A stretch of 64,000 nucleotides of DNA from Chitinophaga ginsengisegetis (GCF_900168065.1 NZ_FUZZ01000001.1:496001-560000); one strand, 5' to 3'; shown: positions 18,856 through 28,712, counted from the stretch's first letter. Notes: generated from the letters alone by a model not told the origin. A program made the numbers and translations.

Positions 18856-19860
18856 TTAAAAAGCAGCTCTCGCCGTAGGCACCGCATCCAGCGACGTAAA
18901 GTCGCCCGCCAGGTATTTATAGTAGGCGGTAATAGCAATCATACCCGCATTATCAGTACAGTACTCGAATTTAGGAATAAACGTGCGCCAGTGGTGTTTC
19001 CGGCCATATTCCGTTAACGCAGTCCGCAACCCACTGTTGGCGCTCACGCCGCCGGCAATGGCAATATCGCGGATACCTGTTTCTTCAGATGCCTTCACCA
19101 CCTTATTCAGCAATATGCTTACAATACGGTGCTGGATAGACGCACAGATATCAGGCAGGTTTTGCGCAATAAATGCAGGATCTTTCTGCTGGTTCTCCTG
19201 CAGGAAATAAAGGATCGCCGTTTTCAATCCGCTGAAACTGAAGTTCAGATCAGGGATCCGTGGCTCGGGGAACTTAAACCGCGCGGGATTACCGGTTTGG
19301 GCGTATTTATCTATCAACGGGCCGCCGGGATAAGGCAAACCCAATATCTTGGCACTTTTATCAAAAGCTTCTCCGGCAGCATCATCCAGCGTTTCACCAA
19401 TCACCCGCATGCTCAGCGGACTTTCACATAAAACGATCTGGGTATGACCACCAGACACGGTTAAGCATAAAAACGGGAAGTCGGGTTTGGGATCATCAAT
19501 AAAGTTAGCCAGTACATGCGCCTGCATATGATGCACGCCTATCAGGGGGATATCCAGCGCCATCGCCATTGATTTGGCGAAGCAGCTGCCCACCAGCAGG
19601 GAACCGATCAAACCGGGTGATTGGGTAAAGGCAATCGCACTCAGCTCTTCCCGCTTTACCCCCGCGGTTTTCAGCGCGATGTCCACCACCGGCACTATAT
19701 TCTCCTGGTGCGCGCGGGAAGCCAGCTCCGGCACTACGCCCCCGTATTGCTCATGTACCTTCTGACCGGCAATATGATTGGATAACACCTGCCCGTCCAC
19801 GATCACTGCTGCTCCTGTATCATCACAGGACGACTCTATAGCTAATATTTTAACCGACAT
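18856..19860 (-). CDS. tsaD: tRNA N6-adenosine threonylcarbamoyltransferase TsaD
   Basis: 334 residues of the Kae1/TsaD family; with TsaB and TsaE it transfers the threonylcarbamoyl group to A37 of ANN-decoding tRNAs. Visible are ILAIESSCDDTGAAV, the metal-binding HHMQAH, the nucleotide loop LTVSGGHTQIV, PGGPLIDKYA and the late IAGGVSANSGLR and CTDNAGMIA segments. The ATG at 19860 is the usual family start (MSVKILAIE); an ATG 3 codons earlier is possible. A terminator separates it from the upstream permease gene. Confidence 0.96.
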   Translation of the reverse strand: MSVKILAIESSCDDTGAAVIVDGQVLSNHIAGQKVHEQYGGVVPELASRAHQENIVPVVDIALKTAGVKREELSAIAFTQSPGLIGSLLVGSCFAKSMAMALDIPLIGVHHMQAHVLANFIDDPKPDFPFLCLTVSGGHTQIVLCESPLSMRVIGETLDDAAGEAFDKSAKILGLPYPGGPLIDKYAQTGNPARFKFPEPRIPDLNFSFSGLKTAILYFLQENQQKDPAFIAQNLPDICASIQHRIVSILLNKVVKASEETGIRDIAIAGGVSANSGLRTALTEYGRKHHWRTFIPKFEYCTDNAGMIAITAYYKYLAGDFTSLDAVPTARAAF

Positions 19861-19875
19861 AAGGCGCAAAATTAA

Positions 19876-19900
19876 TAAAAAAGGCGGGAAAACCCCGCCT
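19876..19900 (-). terminator. Terminator of the MacB-like permease gene
   Basis: AGGCGGG (19882-19888) and CCCGCCT (19894-19900) form a stem followed on the minus strand by T6. A second hairpin, CAACAG-TCACG-CTGTTG (19904-19920), stands directly in front of it without its own T-tract, between the permease stop and the terminator. Confidence 0.85.
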
Positions 19901-19941
19901 GTACAACAGTCACGCTGTTGCCCGTTATGTATAATGCCTGC

Positions 19942-21195
19942 TTAATTACTACGGATGGCCACCACCGGATCCAGCTTACTGGCTGTATAGGCCGGGATAA
20001 AACCCGCCAGCAGCCCTACCAGGGCAGATATGCTCAACCCGAATATTACCGAACCTGCGGACAGCACCATCTCAAAGGTACCAGACAGGTTAATAATTAA
20101 TGTAAGAAAATAAACCAGCAGCAAACCAAAAGTTCCTCCCAGTAAACACAAACTCACCGCTTCCAGCAAAAACTCCATCAGGATAATACCCCGGCGCGCT
20201 CCTATGGCCTTTTTCAAACCAATGATGTTGGTCCGTTCCTTTACCGTTACAAACATAATATTCGCAATACCAAAAGCCCCTACTATTAATGCAAAGATGG
20301 CAATCATTCCCCCGCCCATATTGATCGCCGCAAACATCGCATTCAGGCTGTCGTTAGCGGTACTGATTTCATTCAGGGAAAAATCATCCTCTTCTTTCGG
20401 CCTTAACCGGTGAGACGCGCGCACCACTCCTCTCAGCTCATCTTTCAGCTGATCCATACTCACATTGGGTTTGGCCTTTATCAGGATATACGGGTCCGCA
20501 AAACGGCGTTCATCCACCACTGTACGGGCAAAGCGGTAAGGCAGTATAATGGCATTGTCGTACCCGATGCCGCCAATCATGCTCTCTCCCTTTTTCTTCA
20601 GCACCCCAATGATCTTTACATCCCTGCCGGCCACTTTCACCACCTTGCCCATAGCCGCTTCCGGCGAAGGGAAAAGCCCGTCCCAGATGGTAAAGCCCAG
20701 GATCGCCACATTGGTGCCGCTGTTACTTTCACTGTTGGCAAAGAAACGGCCGTCGAGAATCTGTAAGGTCTGTATCTGGTCAAAGTCGTTTGTCACCGCC
20801 ATCATCGTCACTCCATCCATATAATCATCTCCATATTCTACCTTCTTATTGCCCGATTCAAAATTGAAAGAAGCAAAACTGGCACTCTGCACCTTATCCT
20901 GTATGGGTTTGAGATCCTTATATTCCGGCTCCGGGCGGTTCATATATTTCCACCAGGGATATTCCCCGTTGCCGCCCCAGGGCCACTTCTGCATATATAC
21001 CACATCGTCGCCCAAATCGGCCAGATCCTTTCTGATGTTATGTTCCAGGCTACCGGTAAGCGTAAATACCGCGATGATACAGAAGATGCCAATGGTAATT
21101 CCAAACAACGATAAAAAAGTGCGCAGCTTATTCACCCGCAGCTCCTGCATCGCCATTTTGAAACTATTCCATAATATTTTAAGGGTTGCTATCAT
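19942..21195 (-). CDS. MacB/FtsX-type ABC transporter permease
   Basis: 417 residues with the MacB layout: one membrane helix near residues 25-47 ([23 protein letters not shown]), a long periplasmic domain, and three C-terminal helices (about 290-405) with the conserved [26 protein letters not shown] loop. Such permeases pair with a MacB-type ATPase and act in export or mechanotransmission across the envelope. No ATPase gene is adjacent, so the partner must be elsewhere. Length and domains are complete. Confidence 0.9.
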   Translation of the reverse strand: MIATLKILWNSFKMAMQELRVNKLRTFLSLFGITIGIFCIIAVFTLTGSLEHNIRKDLADLGDDVVYMQKWPWGGNGEYPWWKYMNRPEPEYKDLKPIQDKVQSASFASFNFESGNKKVEYGDDYMDGVTMMAVTNDFDQIQTLQILDGRFFANSESNSGTNVAILGFTIWDGLFPSPEAAMGKVVKVAGRDVKIIGVLKKKGESMIGGIGYDNAIILPYRFARTVVDERRFADPYILIKAKPNVSMDQLKDELRGVVRASHRLRPKEEDDFSLNEISTANDSLNAMFAAINMGGGMIAIFALIVGAFGIANIMFVTVKERTNIIGLKKAIGARRGIILMEFLLEAVSLCLLGGTFGLLLVYFLTLIINLSGTFEMVLSAGSVIFGLSISALVGLLAGFIPAYTASKLDPVVAIRSN

Positions 21196-21269
21196 ATTCC
21201 AAATTTAGCGGATTTATCGGCACGGGCAGCGCCAATAAACACGAAATATAGCCGGACAAAAAATTTAGT

Positions 21270-21277
21270 TACCTTTG
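21270..21277 (+). promoter_or_regulatory. -7 element of the prfC promoter
   Basis: TACCTTTG matches TAnnTTTG 20 bp before the prfC ATG. The -33 position is poor (no TTTG at 19-21 bp). The expected start lies near 21284, giving a short leader. Confidence 0.45.
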
Positions 21278-21297
21278 CTGCCATTTTTCGGATATTT

Positions 21298-22881
21298 ATG
21301 AAGTACGCTAACGAAATCAGTAAAAGAAAATCCTTTGCTATCATCGCTCACCCGGATGCCGGTAAAACTACGCTGACAGAGAAATTCCTCCTGTTTGGCG
21401 GCGCTATTCAAACAGCCGGTGCGGTGAAGTCCAATAAAATAAAGAAGCACACCACTTCGGATTTCATGGAAATTGAAAGGCAGAGAGGTATCTCCGTAGC
21501 CACTTCCGTTATGACCTTCGAATACCGCGACATCCTCGTTAACCTCCTGGATACGCCCGGTCACAAGGACTTTGCGGAAGATACCTACCGTACGCTGACT
21601 GCCGTAGACAGCGTGGTACTGGTGATCGACTGCGTAAAAGGGGTGGAGGAACAAACAGAAAGACTCATGGAAGTATGCCGCATGCGCGATACACCCGTGA
21701 TCATCTTCGTCAACAAAATGGACCGTGATGGTAAATATCCGTTCGATCTCCTGGATGAACTGGAAGAAAAACTCAACATCCGGGTACGGCCTCTCAGCTG
21801 GCCCATTAATATGGGCAGCGACTTTAAAGGCGTTTACAACCTGTACGATAAAAGCCTCGTAGCTTTCCTGCCCAACAAGAAAGCCACAGACGAAGACGTG
21901 GTGCCGCTCACAGATCTCAGCAGCAGCTACGTTGATGAACACTTTAACGCAAAAGACGCCGCACAGCTGCGCGGCGATGTGGAACTGATCGAAGGCGTGT
22001 ACGATGCCTTCAACAGGGAAGATTACCTCGCCGGTAAACTGGCGCCCGTTTTCTTTGGCAGTGCCGTAAACAATTTCGGGGTGAAAGACCTGCTGGATAC
22101 GTTTGTGGACATCGCGCCCATTCCGCGTAACCGCACCGCCACCACCCGCGAAATAGACGTAAACGAAGATAAATTCAGTGGATTCATTTTTAAGATCCAT
22201 GCCAACCTCGATCCGCGCCACCGCGACCGTATCGCCTTCCTCCGCGTTTGCTCCGGTAAGTTTGAAAGAAATAAATTCTATCACCATGTTCGTTTAGACA
22301 AAGACGTTAGGTTCAGCAACCCTTACAGCTTCCTGGCCCGCGAAAAGAACGTGGTAGACGACGCCTATCCCGGCGACGTGGTAGGTTTGTTTGACACCGG
22401 CAACTTCAAGATCGGCGATACCCTCACGGAAGGGGAAAACTTTTACATCACCGGTATCCCAAGCTTCTCTCCTGAGCTGTTCAAGGAACTGGTGAATAAA
22501 GATCCGCTGAAAACAAAACAACTGGAAAAAGGTATCCGCCAGCTTACAGATGAAGGCGTGGCACAGCTGTTTACCCAGCACGGTGGCAACCGCAAAATCA
22601 TTGGCTGCGTGGGCGACCTGCAGTTTGAAGTAATCCAGTACCGCCTGCTCCAGGAGTACGGCGCCGCCTGTCAGTTCAATACCCTGCCTTTCTACAAGGC
22701 ATGCTGGCTCACCGGTCCGAAAGAAAAGATCGAAGAATTCATCCGCTTTAAATCTTCCAACATCGTGGAAGATAAAGACGGCCATATCGTATACCTGGCC
22801 CAGTCGGAATGGTACCTGAACACCGAACGCACCAACAACCCCGATATCCAGTTCAACTTTACATCAGAAATTCATAAATAG
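21298..22881 (+). CDS. prfC: Peptide chain release factor 3 (RF3)
   Basis: A 527-residue translational GTPase that recycles RF1/RF2 after termination. G1 is AHPDAGKTT (about 17-25), switch I and II lie in [10 protein letters not shown] and [13 protein letters not shown], and G4 is [10 protein letters not shown]. The [21 protein letters not shown] segment is typical of RF3 and separates it from EF-G. Domain II and the C-terminal domain ([16 protein letters not shown]) are complete. The protein stands alone with its own promoter and terminator. Confidence 0.97.
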   Translation: MKYANEISKRKSFAIIAHPDAGKTTLTEKFLLFGGAIQTAGAVKSNKIKKHTTSDFMEIERQRGISVATSVMTFEYRDILVNLLDTPGHKDFAEDTYRTLTAVDSVVLVIDCVKGVEEQTERLMEVCRMRDTPVIIFVNKMDRDGKYPFDLLDELEEKLNIRVRPLSWPINMGSDFKGVYNLYDKSLVAFLPNKKATDEDVVPLTDLSSSYVDEHFNAKDAAQLRGDVELIEGVYDAFNREDYLAGKLAPVFFGSAVNNFGVKDLLDTFVDIAPIPRNRTATTREIDVNEDKFSGFIFKIHANLDPRHRDRIAFLRVCSGKFERNKFYHHVRLDKDVRFSNPYSFLAREKNVVDDAYPGDVVGLFDTGNFKIGDTLTEGENFYITGIPSFSPELFKELVNKDPLKTKQLEKGIRQLTDEGVAQLFTQHGGNRKIIGCVGDLQFEVIQYRLLQEYGAACQFNTLPFYKACWLTGPKEKIEEFIRFKSSNIVEDKDGHIVYLAQSEWYLNTERTNNPDIQFNFTSEIHK

Positions 22882-22886
22882 GCATA

Positions 22887-22930
22887 CTTTTTTTTGCCGT
22901 TGGCTTCTTCAGAAGCTAACGGCAAAAAAA
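22887..22930 (+). terminator. Terminator after prfC (bidirectional)
   Basis: GCCGTTGGCTTC (22896-22907) pairs with GAAGCTAACGGC (22912-22923) apart from one G-T opposition; T8 precedes and A8 follows. The T-run comes before the stem on the plus strand, so as an intrinsic terminator it works best for minus-strand transcripts, while its position next to the prfC stop suggests it also bounds that gene. Confidence 0.65.
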
Positions 22931-23101
22931 AGCCGCTTCCTGTGAACAGGCGCGGCATTACTTGTACGACCAACTCAAATTATTGCTTTATTGAGAATAT
23001 TTTGATTTAGGTGTGTATCGTGTGTGTGTTATACAAAAATAGGCACAGCCATCCACTCCCCTTTCTCGAAGTGGGAAAATGATTTACGCAATCGGGAATC
23101 T

Positions 23102-23599
23102 TTATTCGGGAGAAATAGAATACTGGAAAATGTATTCCTCTGTAGTACCGTCCCGCACGCCTTCTACGCGGGCATCCAGGTGCCTGGCATCTTTAAAACG
23201 GTAAGTAATTTTCCTGGGGAAATCATTGTTCAGGTCTTCCGCCACAAAACCAATAGCTTTCAAAACCCGCAGTTTCAGGTGTATGGTAGCTGGCTTGTCC
23301 TGCCCTTCATAGGCAGGAATATAAAAGATATCGGCTCCTCTTCTCACCAGCTGCATGGACTGTTGTAAGGCACTGTCCGCCCCTACTACCCGCCAGGTTT
23401 TTCCTTTCCAGGTAGAATCGTTGATCCGGCTCCAGGTTTCCACGATGGTGCTTTTGCGGGTGTTCATCTTCCAGGTGCCCTCCAGCTTGTCCAGGAAACG
23501 GAAATCAGCAGGACTTACCTGGCCGGCTGCCCGCAGGCTGCCGGCCAGTAACAGGATCAGCAGCAGGTAACTACTGCTGTACCACCGCTTCTTCGCCAT
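23102..23599 (-). CDS. Secreted DUF6265-like protein
   Basis: 165 residues with a signal peptide (YLLLILLLAGSLRAAG before QVS). The mature part begins FRFLDKLEGTWKMNTRKS and has IVETWSRINDSTWKGKTWRV, a lipocalin-like small-barrel opening also found in DUF6265 proteins. The function is unknown. The start overlaps the end of the UbiD-type gene by 29 bp, which suggests translational coupling, although a functional link is not evident. Confidence 0.8.
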   Translation of the reverse strand: MAKKRWYSSSYLLLILLLAGSLRAAGQVSPADFRFLDKLEGTWKMNTRKSTIVETWSRINDSTWKGKTWRVVGADSALQQSMQLVRRGADIFYIPAYEGQDKPATIHLKLRVLKAIGFVAEDLNNDFPRKITYRFKDARHLDARVEGVRDGTTEEYIFQYSISPE

Positions 23600-25493
23600 A
23601 GATCTGTTGTTTGTATTTGAGAGAGGGAGAAGTCAGTAAAGGTCCGATACCCAGCTCAGGCCATTTGGTATCCACTTTCCGGATGGTAGCGTCGTCCGCA
23701 ACAATGATATTGGGCCAGTCGCGCTCAAAATTGTCCAGCAGCCTGGTTTTCAGCGTGCCGTCCATACCAATGCCGCCAATATATTTACCGGGTTCGCCGG
23801 AAGGTACACGAACAATAAAGCTGTCGCGCTTAGGGTCCAGGTTATTGCAGAAACGCCATAATGCAGACGCCAGATCGCTTACATCCACCGTATGCTCCAC
23901 AAAAAGGATCATCTTAACGCCTGCCAGCGCGGGCAGGGTATAGAGCTGTTCATTCAGCTCCCGTACATGCGAAGGGCGTGCCTTTTCCACCGCTACCAGG
24001 ATACAGGAAATATCCAGCGGCAGCAGTGAAGCGTTGATGCCTTTGATTTCCGGGAACTGCTGCATGATGGCGGCAGTATCCAGCTGGCGCGGAGCCGGAA
24101 CGGATATAAAAGTAGTGTCCTGCTCTTCTTCATATTTACGGGTACCATCGATACACATTTTACCGCCAAAGCCCATTTTGGAGCAGGAGTGGTCCAGTAC
24201 ATCCATCGGTCCCTGGCTCAGGTAGATGTCGGAAGCGGGGTTCAGGTGTTGGAAGACATACTGCGCCAGTTGCTTATAATCGGTGATCTTTGTGCCGTCG
24301 TCTGTTACTACCAGGATCTTGTTAAACATCATCTGGCCGGCGCCCCACATGGCATTCATCACCTTCTGCGCCTGCCCGGCATAATCTTTTTTGATCTGCG
24401 CAATCACCAGGTTATGAAACACGCCTTCCACGGGCATTTCCATATTGATGATTTCAGGTACCAGCGTCATTTTAATAGGCGCCAGGAAAATACGTTCGGT
24501 GGCTTTACCTATCCAGGCATCTTCCTGCGGAGGAATGCCTACTATCGTCGACGGATATACGGCGTCTTTGCGGTGCGTAATAGCCGTTACATGAAATTTA
24601 GGATACCAGTCGGCCAGTGAATAATACCCGGTATGATCCCCGAAAGGGCCTTCCCAGATGAGTTCTTCAGAAGGTTCCACATAACCTTCAATCACAAAAT
24701 CCGCATCTGCGGGTACTTCTATTTCCGGTTGGGTAATACACTTCACCAGCTCTACTTTCTTCTTACGGAGAAAGCCGGCCAGCATATATTCATCCACGTT
24801 TTCCGGGAGTGGTGCGGTAGCGGAGTAAGTATAAACAGGATCTCCGCCCAATACTACGGCAACGGGCATACGCTTATTCAGCTTCTTGTATTCCATGAAG
24901 TGTTTTGCGGATACTTTATGTTTATGCCAGTGCATGCCGGTCATATCTTTTTCAAATACCTGCATGCGGTACATCCCTACGTTGCGGGTACCGGTAAGCG
25001 GGTCTTTGGTATGGATCACAGGCAGGGTGATAAAAGGGCCGCCGTCTTTAGGCCAGCAGGTAAGCACCGGCAACTTGCTGAGATCCGGGTTAGCCATTAC
25101 CACTTCCTGGCAGCTGCCTTTTCCGCTCACTACCTTTGGCATCCAGGAAGCAAACTGTCCGAGCTTTGGCAGCAGGGCCAGTTTATCAAGTATACTTTCC
25201 TTTGGTTTGGATAATAATTTAAAGAGATTTTCAATTTCACCGGCTACATCGTCCAGTTCACTCACGCCCAGCGCCAGGCACATACGCTTGTAACTGCCCA
25301 TAGAGTTGATCAGCACGGGGAAGTCGGTACCGGTATTTTCAAACAGCAGGGCTTTGCCCCCATCGGGCGATTTGCTGACCCTGTCCGTTATTTCAGCGAT
25401 TTCCAGTTTAGGGTCCACATAAGTTTTTATGCGCACCAGTTCTCCAGCCTGTTCCAGCGTGTCTATAAAGTGTCTGAGATTTTTATATGCCAT
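23571..25493 (-). CDS. UbiD-family decarboxylase (menaquinone-type)
   Basis: A 640-residue member of the UbiD family, which uses prenylated FMN to decarboxylate aromatic acids. Family segments are IDTLEQAGELVRI at the start, GPFGDHTGYYSLADWYPKFHV, and the ER-type catalytic region around PPQEDAWIGKATERIFLAPIK; FGGKMCIDGTRKYEEE lies toward the C-terminus. The length is longer than E. coli UbiD (497) and fits the menaquinone biosynthesis decarboxylase branch found in Bacteroidota. UbiX, which makes the cofactor, is not in the window. Confidence 0.92.
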   Translation of the reverse strand: MAYKNLRHFIDTLEQAGELVRIKTYVDPKLEIAEITDRVSKSPDGGKALLFENTGTDFPVLINSMGSYKRMCLALGVSELDDVAGEIENLFKLLSKPKESILDKLALLPKLGQFASWMPKVVSGKGSCQEVVMANPDLSKLPVLTCWPKDGGPFITLPVIHTKDPLTGTRNVGMYRMQVFEKDMTGMHWHKHKVSAKHFMEYKKLNKRMPVAVVLGGDPVYTYSATAPLPENVDEYMLAGFLRKKKVELVKCITQPEIEVPADADFVIEGYVEPSEELIWEGPFGDHTGYYSLADWYPKFHVTAITHRKDAVYPSTIVGIPPQEDAWIGKATERIFLAPIKMTLVPEIINMEMPVEGVFHNLVIAQIKKDYAGQAQKVMNAMWGAGQMMFNKILVVTDDGTKITDYKQLAQYVFQHLNPASDIYLSQGPMDVLDHSCSKMGFGGKMCIDGTRKYEEEQDTTFISVPAPRQLDTAAIMQQFPEIKGINASLLPLDISCILVAVEKARPSHVRELNEQLYTLPALAGVKMILFVEHTVDVSDLASALWRFCNNLDPKRDSFIVRVPSGEPGKYIGGIGMDGTLKTRLLDNFERDWPNIIVADDATIRKVDTKWPELGIGPLLTSPSLKYKQQIYGEEAVVQQ

Positions 25494-25540
25494 GTTTGAA
25501 TCTTATTACCAATCAACAAAAGTAACCATCCCGCACCGCA

Positions 25541-25575
25541 ATAAAAAATGCCCCCCATGTAAATATGGGAGGCAT
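25541..25575 (-). terminator. Terminator after the RGH-rich protein gene
   Basis: On the minus strand ATGCCTCCCAT and ATGGGGGGCAT form an 11-bp stem with one mismatch, followed by T6. It separates the small-protein gene from the UbiD gene. Confidence 0.8.
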
Positions 25576-25598
25576 CTCATTTATTCCATTTTCAGTTA

Positions 25599-25934
25599 TC
25601 AGTTCACTATGGTAACACCCGCGTGGAATACGGCTCTTGGCCTTGATGGGTAGTAGCGTACCGGGGCTGGTACCGGAACAGGTATTACGGCCGGGTAGTA
25701 AGCCGGTCTGGCATATACCACTCTTTGAGGGCGGTAGCAGTCGTCATACCTGTCGCGTACATACACTCTTCTGGGGCGCTCGCATCTTTCCCAGCGGTCA
25801 TCATCATAACGGTCATATCCGCGTCCATGTCCATATCCGTGGCCACGTCCATGTCCCCTGTCATATCCCCTTTGTGCATAAGTGGTGAGCACAGTGCCGC
25901 CAATAAGCAGCATCAACAGCAGTACTTTTTTCAT
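25599..25934 (-). CDS. Small secreted Arg/Gly/His/Tyr-rich protein
   Basis: 111 residues: a signal peptide (MKKVLLLMLLIGGTVLTTYA) and then a low-complexity mature part with repeated RGYDRGHGRGHGYGHG units, a CERPRRVYVRDRYDDC segment and a Pro/Val/Tyr-rich tail. The strongly basic, His-rich sequence could bind metal or polyanions. No family function can be named. It is co-directional with another low-complexity secreted protein gene 61 bp upstream. Confidence 0.75.
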   Translation of the reverse strand: MKKVLLLMLLIGGTVLTTYAQRGYDRGHGRGHGYGHGRGYDRYDDDRWERCERPRRVYVRDRYDDCYRPQRVVYARPAYYPAVIPVPVPAPVRYYPSRPRAVFHAGVTIVN

Positions 25935-25995
25935 GTTTCTTTGGTTTTTAGTTCAAGATCGGTTGGCAAATAAAAGTTGTGGTGTGTTATTCATT

Positions 25996-26334
25996 TCAAC
26001 CCGCATACCGGGCAAAAGTGGCATCTGTAACAACATAAGCAGAACCCGGATATGCAATAAAAGTATACCTGTGAGGCTTATGCGGTTTCCTATGATGCTT
26101 TTTATACGGTCTTCTATGATGATGCGGTGGTGTTGGCGGAGCCGGTGGCCGGTGATGCGGAGGCGTTGGTGGCCTGGGCAATCCTGGCGGTAACGGTGGC
26201 GCCGGCGGATGTGGTAAATGTGCCGGAGCCGGTGGCCTGGGTGGCAGTGGTGGTGCAGGCGGCCTTTGCTGTGCAGAAAGGCTCATAGAACCTGTTATCA
26301 ACATCACTGAAGCTATATTTAAAAACTTCCTCAT
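25996..26334 (-). CDS. Small secreted Pro/His-rich protein
   Basis: 112 residues with a signal peptide (MRKFLNIASVMLITGSMSLSA before QQ) and a Pro-rich mature part (RPPAPPLPPRPPAPAHLPHP, then HHHRRPYKKHHRKPHKPHR). The C-terminus is less biased (YPGSAYVVTDATFARYAG). The extended Pro-rich section suggests a spacer or wall/outer-membrane-spanning stretch and the His cluster suggests metal binding; both are inference. The purine-pyrimidine repeats make the DNA prone to length change. Confidence 0.75.
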   Translation of the reverse strand: MRKFLNIASVMLITGSMSLSAQQRPPAPPLPPRPPAPAHLPHPPAPPLPPGLPRPPTPPHHRPPAPPTPPHHHRRPYKKHHRKPHKPHRYTFIAYPGSAYVVTDATFARYAG

Positions 26335-26497
26335 GGCACTTCTTTTTCGTTAGTTAAAACAGGCAGTTGCACACCAACTTATTTTTATAGCGGCTGTTGT
26401 TTCATTACTCTCTCCGCGATTTGTGATTCTGCGATCCGCCATAAGCTGGTGGCTGCATTAGTACCTGTTTGAACTCATAAATTCAACAACTATGCCA

Positions 26498-26528
26498 ATA
26501 AAAAAAATCCCGGCGGTATGCCGGGATT
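26498..26528 (-). terminator. Terminator after the DUF6089 barrel gene
   Basis: AATCCCGGC (26506-26514) and GCCGGGATT (26520-26528) form a perfect 9-bp stem followed on the minus strand by a T-run. Confidence 0.88.
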
Positions 26529-26570
26529 GAAACTATAAATAAAGTGTTAGACAGTGTGACTATCAATACA

Positions 26571-27482
26571 TTACGGTCTGAGTATCGGGCAACGGGTAGC
26601 CTTTTGTTTGCCCCAGCCACTACCACCGCCCAAACGGTAAGTAATGGTAAACCCGGAAAACGCATACCAGTCTTTATATTTATCAGAACCGCGTTTGGTA
26701 CCATCTGCAGGATAGGTTCCCGGCGTCACTTTACCGGTTACTTCATCGCCCCGGTAAGCCATGTCCACTGATTTCTGACCACGATAGGTCAGCAATGTAT
26801 TCTGGTCTACGTAGTTGGTGCTTACATCATCCATATAATCCGTAGTGGTAGGACGCAGCCCTATTTCAAATCCAAGGGTCCAGTTATCATTGATGATCGC
26901 TTTTACACCCGCTCCAAACGGAAAGGAAAAGGAGAACAGGTCGTAAGGCTGACGGGTAGGATACTGCGGTAATCCCTGCCCTTCCGTGCCCAGGGGACGA
27001 AGCCGCACGCGGTTACCCGACTGGTCTTTAGCCGTAGGATCAAATCCAAAACCACCCACCCCCACGAACACGTAAGGCGTAAACCCTTTTTCATCGAGGT
27101 CGAAAAAGTTGATTTCACCAATCAGGCTACCTTCAAAAATATTGGTCCGGAAACTAAGGTTACGCGCTACCAGGTCTTTGGAAGAATTAGTGCTGTCTGC
27201 GCCGGTAGCAATACCCCAGGTAAAGGATCCACGGATAGTGAGGTAACGGTTAATATCCTTTCTCACCAGCAGTCCGAGTGCAGGCCGGGTATATTTCATA
27301 TCCACCCTTTGCTGGGAAAGATCCCCGCTGTAATTGCTGATACCTGCAAAAGCGCCGACATGCCAGTCCTGCGCAAAGGTGAAAAAGGGAACTGCCATGA
27401 ATAACAACAGTATTCCGGTAGATTTGGAGAATTTCAATGTATTTAAGTTTAAGAGGTTAGTCCTTATTATTCGTGCAACCAT
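26571..27482 (-). CDS. Outer-membrane beta-barrel protein, DUF6089-like
   Basis: 303 residues. The N-terminus carries a hydrophobic export segment (about 22-36, ILLLFMAVPFFTFA before QD) after a long polar start. The mature part begins WHVGAFAGISNYSGDLSQQ, the typical opening of DUF6089 barrels, and continues with alternating amphipathic strands (YLTIRGSFTWGI, TPYVFVGVGGFGF, WTLGFEIGLRPTTTDYMDD). The terminal portion FSGFTITYRLGGG suggests one last strand and a tail. It is expected in the outer membrane; its role is unknown. The start is not certain because of the long n-region. Confidence 0.85.
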   Translation of the reverse strand: MVARIIRTNLLNLNTLKFSKSTGILLLFMAVPFFTFAQDWHVGAFAGISNYSGDLSQQRVDMKYTRPALGLLVRKDINRYLTIRGSFTWGIATGADSTNSSKDLVARNLSFRTNIFEGSLIGEINFFDLDEKGFTPYVFVGVGGFGFDPTAKDQSGNRVRLRPLGTEGQGLPQYPTRQPYDLFSFSFPFGAGVKAIINDNWTLGFEIGLRPTTTDYMDDVSTNYVDQNTLLTYRGQKSVDMAYRGDEVTGKVTPGTYPADGTKRGSDKYKDWYAFSGFTITYRLGGGSGWGKQKATRCPILRP

Positions 27483-27605
27483 TTAACGTTATTATCACAA
27501 TTTTTATTTGGTGCCCCCTCCCAAACTTTCTACCGCATTTCCCGGCACATTACTTTAAAAATGTAAAAATAAACTAATAAACCAATTAACTAATAAACAA
27601 TTAAA

Positions 27606-27953
27606 CTAGCATCTTATATAAGCCCATCCTTCCTGTTGCCTTTCCACCAGGTGCGCTACAGCTGCCGGCACCACCTCCACAAAGGGAAACAGCTGATCTG
27701 TTGCCAGCTGACGGCTGTTCAGGGTATTCCGGCAAATGAGGAACCGGACGGACTGCCCATGCAGGGCCGATATTTTTTCGGGGAAAGGGTGACCATCGGG
27801 CAGCAGTAAATTCCAGGCATGACCATGTACTACCACCTCTATGGCTATACGGGTTTTTCGTTCGTTGGTATAATTAAGAAGATTATTGAGCTGCCCGAGC
27901 ATAGACAGCTGGGCATCCCGTTCACCGGATGTGATTTGAAAAACTACCTGCAT
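27606..27953 (-). CDS. DsrE-family small protein
   Basis: 115 residues with the alpha/beta pattern of DsrE/DsrF-like proteins: MQVVFQITSGE..., then ALLNNLLNY-type helix, IAIEVVVHGHAWNLL, VRFLICRNTL and a VVPAAVAHLVERQQEGWAYIRC end. In sulfur oxidisers DsrE proteins carry persulfide on a cysteine; here C82-like and terminal Cys are present but no sulfur genes are nearby, so the function is open. It stands in a minus-strand run with the coiled-coil protein upstream. Confidence 0.82.
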   Translation of the reverse strand: MQVVFQITSGERDAQLSMLGQLNNLLNYTNERKTRIAIEVVVHGHAWNLLLPDGHPFPEKISALHGQSVRFLICRNTLNSRQLATDQLFPFVEVVPAAVAHLVERQQEGWAYIRC

Positions 27954-28021
27954 GCTGACAAACCTAACTAAATATTGGCAAACCCGAAAGTAATGGCATC
28001 AACATTAGGTGGATGTTATTG

Positions 28022-28258
28022 TCAGAGATGATTCTCTGTTCGTTTTTCATTATGCAACTCATACTGTACCTTCCTCAGCTTCTCTTCCAGCTTGCAGTAC
28101 TTCTCTCTTGCCTCACGCAGCTGGTACTGTAATGAAGCCTCTTTTTGCGCCTGTTTTACAAGATTAATATTGGCTATCCGCAAAGCCTTAAAATGATGGT
28201 ACAGGATTGCCCAACCCAGTAACAACAATAATGATAAAACAATGATGACGGCTACCAT
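28022..28258 (-). CDS. Small membrane-anchored coiled-coil protein
   Basis: 78 residues: an N-terminal membrane helix (VAVIIVLSLLLLLGWAILY) followed by a highly charged heptad-like helix (NLVKQAQKEASLQYQLREAR...EKLRKVQYELHNEK). Composition and layout support a real gene in spite of the length. The helix probably faces the cytoplasm. Function unknown; it lies 68 bp before the DsrE-like gene on the same strand. Confidence 0.65.
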   Translation of the reverse strand: MVAVIIVLSLLLLLGWAILYHHFKALRIANINLVKQAQKEASLQYQLREAREKYCKLEEKLRKVQYELHNEKRTENHL

Positions 28259-28712
28259 AAGATAAAAGGTTATACGATCATATCAATCAACTATGCTAAA
28301 CCACCGGGAAATGGTGTTGCGAAGGCCGCAACTCCATAACAGGATTGATAGGACAAAATAATTCAGGCTATAAAAACCGTATGAATGGCCCCGCTGATGG
28401 TGCAAACATGACACGACAACTAAAGATATTGATTCCCGTAATTAACGGTTTGTCCATTTTAGCTTTTTCCTTTCTTTCTCCCGGGCAATCTCTCTTCCGG
28501 CAACAAATTTTCTACATATTATAAAAATACGAACTGAGTAAAAAACATATCATATTGAAAATCAATCATATAAAATGATCCAAAAATTTACGTCTCCGGT
28601 GATCATAAAAAAAATTAAATTAGGGATAATGTTCATGTAGTTAGCTTCTTATCAAGGACGTAAATCAGCATGTACCGGATCCAATGAAAATCAACTAAAT
28701 CCCTCATATTGT
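28259..28712. other. 454-bp AT-rich divergent intergenic region
   Basis: No gene seen. A weak GTTGCG/CGCAAC inverted repeat (28316-28332) and an AT-rich tract before the AraC gene are all that stands out. It lies between divergent genes, so it should hold both promoters, but I find no clear TAnnTTTG element. Confidence 0.45.

Noticed and set aside
21265..22287. 340-codon open frame antisense to prfC
   Set aside because: It is the mirror frame of a highly biased, strongly conserved gene; it lacks domain features and its own signals.
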